Assembly: GCA_002332755.1 (NCBI GenBank)
Contig: DDBO01000074.1
Coordinates: 1-8,462, forward strand
Direction of reading: 5' to 3'
DNA from: Bacteroidales bacterium UBA2030
GTDB taxonomy: Bacteria; Bacteroidota; Bacteroidia; Bacteroidales; TTA-H9
DNA length: 8,462 nucleotides
In this document: positions 5,310 to 8,462 of the stretch, one piece after another
Position numbering within the stretch: position 1 is the stretch's first letter
Layout: every line of letters begins with the position of its first letter
Program-made: the position numbers and the translations under genes
The notes under the pieces: model-generated
The model's input: the letters and a program-made list of their open reading frames with translations, nothing else
Told to the model about the DNA's origin: nothing
Databases searched by the model: none

Positions 5310-7460
5310 TCATCGGTTTAGCAAAACGGGCCTGAAACCAGGATAATGGTAGATATTCCAGAAAGTATTTACATAACCGTCGTTATTCTTGTTTTTAAAC
5401 TGATATTGTGATAGAATGCCGTTAATACGAATATTCTCCAAACAGGGTAAAAAGTTTTTGCCCTCCATCATCAAAGAGTGACCCGCAAACCACATCATAT
5501 CAAATCCAGTCATGGCCAAATCGTCGGGTTCACTATTGAAACGGTCATGATATTTTCCAACAAATCCCTGGACAGCTAATGAGGTATAATCTACAAACCA
5601 AGGAGTAACGAAATGCAGATCTGTATTTGCTACCAACTGGTTTTCAATATTTTTCATGTTTTCCCATGAAGGTAAACCAATGACACTGTAGCGCAGGGTG
5701 TCTTTCGAATTATGAAGATTACGCAAAAGGTTTATGCTGAAAGCTTCATTTTCAGAATAAGCTATCAAATAGTTGTGGTAGTTGTATTTTAATGATTTAT
5801 TGAGTTTTGATATAGTATCGCCAATCGATGTTATGACACATCCTTTGGGAAATTCACCTGCAGCAATGCAGCCATGCAATGACTTTTTAGTTTCATTGTA
5901 AGAATTTTGGTGCTGATATTTATTACTTCTTACAAGGACGATGTTTTGCTTTTGAGGTCGTTGTTTCAGATATCCAAGAATACGTTCGGTTTGAAAGTCA
6001 GCCGAGGGATAAGCGCGAATGACATAGGGATTATTTACGAGTATCTCATCCTTTTTGGATAAAACATTAATGATTGGAATTTCATGTTTTTTGGCAAATT
6101 CAGCCAATAGCGAGAAATTTTTACTGAAAGCCAGAGCTATGATCAAATTGGCATTTTTTAGCGCAGGATTATTCAAAAGTCGGCGTGTGTCTTCGGGATC
6201 ATAACCGGCATCAAGGGCAGTAATCCTGGCTTTCAAACCTTCTTTTTCCAATGAATCAATGGCAATGAGAATACCCTCATAAAACGACAAATATTTAAAC
6301 CTTTGTTTTTCAGATGCTTTTGTCTTTACCCCTTGTGCCATTTTTTGACGGGGGTAAGGAAACAAAACCACGATATTGAATTCCTCGTCTTTAAATTTGT
6401 ATGATTTTCCGCAATTAGAGCTCGAAATAGCCTCAACAGCAGGAGGTTCTGCAACTGGCTCAGGAGTTTCCGGAAGGGTTACTTTTTTCTCTACAGGAAT
6501 TTTAACCTGGGTGTTCTTTTCAACTTTGACACCCAAATCGGGATTGGCTTCAACAATTTGTTGCTTATCTATCTGATATTTTTCAGCAATCTTATCAATG
6601 GTCTCTCGTGAAGAAGCGGTGTGGGTGATATATGAAGCCGATGCGCCTTTTTTAGGAATAAAAATAATCTGACCTTCTTTTATTTGTTCTGTTAGGCCGG
6701 GGTTAAACAATTTCAGAGAGTCGATACTGATACGATGTGCCCGGGCAATACCATAAAGGCTTTCCTTTTTTTGAACACGGTATTCTGTAAAATCAGAGAT
6801 TTTGGGAACCGCAGTCGATTTACCGATGCGTATAATCTGCCCTGCTTTGAGGCCATCCTGAACAAATGGATTCCATTCGATGATGTCGGCTATGGTGACA
6901 TTGTATTGTTTTGAGATGCTATAGAGAGTTTCCTTTTCGGCTACCAGGTGTTCTTTAAATTCCTGTCCGGGCAGACGATTGATAGTATCAGGTTTAAATC
7001 CGATTGCCCCGCTGTAATCCATCGGAATTTTAATTGACTGGCCGGTAACAGGTTTACTTCCATTTAATTCGGGGTTTAAGTTGAGCAAACTTTCTTTGGA
7101 AACACCATAAATGGCAGCTATCTCGTCGAGTGTCTCCCCTTTTCTTGTAACATGGTATATGTAACTCGTGGGTGTTTTATCTTCATCTGTTTTTCCATAA
7201 GGTATCAACAACTCCATTCCTGGCTTAAGGGCGATCGCTGCATCGGGATTGTAGCGGGTAATTTCTGCGATATGTACATCGTAGGCCTTTGATATCCTAT
7301 ACAAAGTTTGACCCCGTTCTACAGTGTGCACTCTGAAAGTCTTGCCATCGCGTGTTACAACCCTTTCTGAAATATTCACCTGTGGAGGTTCCTGGGAATA
7401 CACCAATGGAATCACTCCCACCTGGAAAATCAGCAAGAAATAAAAAAAATAATTTTTCAT
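5310..7460 (-). CDS. Exported protein with five LysM domains and a periplasmic-binding-protein-like C-terminal domain
   Basis: Envelope protein of 716 residues. Residues 1-23 form a Sec signal peptide: Lys at position 2, a hydrophobic core, and likely cleavage near VYS/Q at 20-23. There is no lipobox cysteine, so a soluble periplasmic protein is expected. Five LysM modules follow at about 42-87, 100-145, 168-213, 225-269 and 277-322. Each shows the V-xx-GETL-xxIA-xxY-xV-xxLxxxNP-xxxxxLxxGQxIxIP pattern; the fifth is the most divergent. LysM modules bind N-acetylglucosamine-containing glycans such as peptidoglycan. A Pro/Glu-rich linker (327-347) leads to about 365 residues (359-716) with alternating strands and helices typical of a type I periplasmic-binding fold (FNIVVLFPYP, YEGILIAIDSL, NANLIIALAFS, IPIINVLS, TGFDMMWFAG). 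This fold is shared with ABC-transport ligand-binding proteins and the LpoA activator of penicillin-binding protein 1A. Function is unproven; a role in peptidoglycan synthesis or remodelling is inferred. The start lies 12 bases after guaA, suggesting co-transcription. Confidence 0.88.
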   Translation of the reverse strand: MKNYFFYFLLIFQVGVIPLVYSQEPPQVNISERVVTRDGKTFRVHTVERGQTLYRISKAYDVHIAEITRYNPDAAIALKPGMELLIPYGKTDEDKTPTSYIYHVTRKGETLDEIAAIYGVSKESLLNLNPELNGSKPVTGQSIKIPMDYSGAIGFKPDTINRLPGQEFKEHLVAEKETLYSISKQYNVTIADIIEWNPFVQDGLKAGQIIRIGKSTAVPKISDFTEYRVQKKESLYGIARAHRISIDSLKLFNPGLTEQIKEGQIIFIPKKGASASYITHTASSRETIDKIAEKYQIDKQQIVEANPDLGVKVEKNTQVKIPVEKKVTLPETPEPVAEPPAVEAISSSNCGKSYKFKDEEFNIVVLFPYPRQKMAQGVKTKASEKQRFKYLSFYEGILIAIDSLEKEGLKARITALDAGYDPEDTRRLLNNPALKNANLIIALAFSKNFSLLAEFAKKHEIPIINVLSKKDEILVNNPYVIRAYPSADFQTERILGYLKQRPQKQNIVLVRSNKYQHQNSYNETKKSLHGCIAAGEFPKGCVITSIGDTISKLNKSLKYNYHNYLIAYSENEAFSINLLRNLHNSKDTLRYSVIGLPSWENMKNIENQLVANTDLHFVTPWFVDYTSLAVQGFVGKYHDRFNSEPDDLAMTGFDMMWFAGHSLMMEGKNFLPCLENIRINGILSQYQFKNKNNDGYVNTFWNIYHYPGFRPVLLNR

Positions 7461-7472
7461 GGCTCTTTTGAA

Positions 7473-8462
7473 TTATTCCCATTCGATAGTGGCAGGGGGT
7501 TTGGAGCTGATGTCGTAAACCACTCTGTTGATACCTTTAATTCGGTTGATTATTTCGTTGGAGACTCCAGCCAGAAATTCATAAGGCAAGTGTGACCAAT
7601 CCGCTGTCATGCCATCGGTGCTGCCTACTGCCCTCAAAGCCACAACATTTTCGTATGTGCGTTCATCTCCCATCACACCTACTGCCTGTACGGGCAGCAA
7701 TACCACAAATGCTTGCCAGACTTTGTCATATAAGTTGTGCATTTTTAAGGCATTTATAAAAATGGCATCAGCTTCGCGCAATACATCCAGCTTTTCGCGT
7801 GTAATTTCGCCAATTACCCTGATACCCAAACCAGGCCCTGGAAACGGATGCCTTCCCAAAAGGTCTTTACTAATCCCTAAACTGTGACCCACCTTTCGCA
7901 CCTCATCCTTAAAAAGCGAACGTAAAGGCTCCACAATTTTCAAGTTCATTCTGTCGGGTAAACCACCGACATTGTGATGCGATTTTATAGTGGCTGATGG
8001 ACCATTTACGGACACAGACTCAATTACGTCAGGATATATAGTGCCCTGTCCAAGCCATTTTACATCTTTAATTTGATGGGCTTCTTTTTCGAAAACCTCA
8101 ATAAAAGTGCGTCCAATGGTTTTCCTTTTAGCTTCAGGGTCGCTCAAACCTTTTAGAGCATTAAGAAATTGTTCGGAGGCATCAACACCTTTCACATTGA
8201 GTCCCATGCCTTTGTATGACTCAAGAACATTTTCGAATTCATTCTTACGCAGCAAACCATTATCCACGAATATACAATAGAGGTTGCTACCAATGGCTTT
8301 GTGAAGAAGGGTGGCAGCCACAGTAGAGTCGACCCCACCCGAAAGGCCCATAACGACTTTATCATCGCCTAATAAAGTCTTTAATTGGACAACAGTCTCA
8401 TCTACAAAAGAAGCAGGAGTCCAATCGCGGCTACAACCGCAGATATTTACAACAAAATTTTC
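7473..8462 (-). CDS. guaA: GMP synthetase (glutamine-hydrolysing), C-terminal part (5' end beyond window)
   Basis: Converts XMP to GMP with ATP and glutamine in de novo purine synthesis. The 329 visible residues stay open to the window edge. They begin in the linker after the glutaminase domain (VNICGCSRDWTPASF at 5-19), which is the usual GuaA junction. The ATP-pyrophosphatase domain follows, with P-loop SGGVDS at 41-46, GQGTIYPDVIES at 138-149 and KSHHNVGGLP at 160-169. The dimerisation/XMP-binding region carries HPFPGPGLGIR at 205-215 and ends in the conserved KPPATIEWE at 321-329. A full bacterial GuaA is about 510-525 residues, so roughly 190 residues of the class I glutamine amidotransferase domain lie outside. 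An internal ATG at 8349-8351 (MGLSGG) would split the P-loop domain and is not the start. The gene is followed after 12 bases by the LysM protein gene. Confidence 0.97.
   Translation of the reverse strand, partial: ENFVVNICGCSRDWTPASFVDETVVQLKTLLGDDKVVMGLSGGVDSTVAATLLHKAIGSNLYCIFVDNGLLRKNEFENVLESYKGMGLNVKGVDASEQFLNALKGLSDPEAKRKTIGRTFIEVFEKEAHQIKDVKWLGQGTIYPDVIESVSVNGPSATIKSHHNVGGLPDRMNLKIVEPLRSLFKDEVRKVGHSLGISKDLLGRHPFPGPGLGIRVIGEITREKLDVLREADAIFINALKMHNLYDKVWQAFVVLLPVQAVGVMGDERTYENVVALRAVGSTDGMTADWSHLPYEFLAGVSNEIINRIKGINRVVYDISSKPPATIEWE

Noticed and set aside
7473..8351. A short, stand-alone GuaA ATPase subunit starting at the internal ATG (archaeal-type split GMP synthetase)
   Set aside because: The frame stays open upstream to the window edge and encodes the conserved glutaminase-ATPase linker (ICGCSRDWTPASF), so the gene is a fused GuaA cut by the window, not a split subunit.
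1..8462. Mobile element, CRISPR array, tRNA/rRNA gene, defence or toxin-antitoxin cassette
   Set aside because: No direct-repeat array, terminal inverted repeats, transposase/integrase motifs or tRNA cloverleaf were seen; the window is filled by seven conserved genes with gaps of 1-87 bases.

Overview
The window reads as a piece of a Bacteroidota chromosome, probably from the Bacteroidales/Cytophagales side. Evidence for this: start codons are preceded by A-rich tracts instead of Shine-Dalgarno sequences; a good match to the Bacteroidota promoter pattern (TTTG, spacer, TAnnTTTG) precedes gcvT; and the gene families have a typical Bacteroidota flavour, notably a multi-LysM protein with a type I periplasmic-binding fold directly after guaA. 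Base composition is moderate to AT-rich. I cannot name a genus.

All seven genes lie on the minus strand and are described here in transcription order, from high to low coordinates. guaA (7473-8462, 5' end outside the window) encodes GMP synthetase; the visible part is the ATP-pyrophosphatase and dimerisation domains. Twelve bases later comes a 716-residue exported protein with five LysM repeats and a periplasmic-binding-protein-like C-terminal domain (5310-7460). A 76-base gap with a convincing promoter leads to gcvT (4124-5233), the glycine cleavage T-protein. A 75-base gap with a GC-rich hairpin separates gcvT from a PatB/MalY-type PLP enzyme (2888-4048). That gene is followed after a single base by a HAD phosphatase of the HxpB/YniC type (2218-2886). 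An intrinsic terminator closes this unit. Then come a Na+/phosphate cotransporter-family protein with a PhoU-like tail (430-2130) and argS, arginyl-tRNA synthetase (1-396). argS is cut by the window edge inside its HIGH motif.

The layout is a run of core metabolic and housekeeping genes: purine synthesis, envelope, one-carbon/glycine metabolism, sulfur amino acid/PLP chemistry, sugar-phosphate hydrolysis, phosphate transport and translation. Spacing suggests three or four transcription units: guaA-LysM; gcvT, possibly reading through to the next pair; patB-like plus HAD phosphatase as a coupled pair; and the Na/Pi gene with argS. The window contains no stretch longer than 87 bases without a gene. 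I saw no mobile element, CRISPR array, RNA gene or defence-like cassette. I do not think it holds an undescribed system. The least-characterised item is the five-LysM periplasmic-binding-fold protein; the other points of interest are regulatory structures in the short intergenic gaps.
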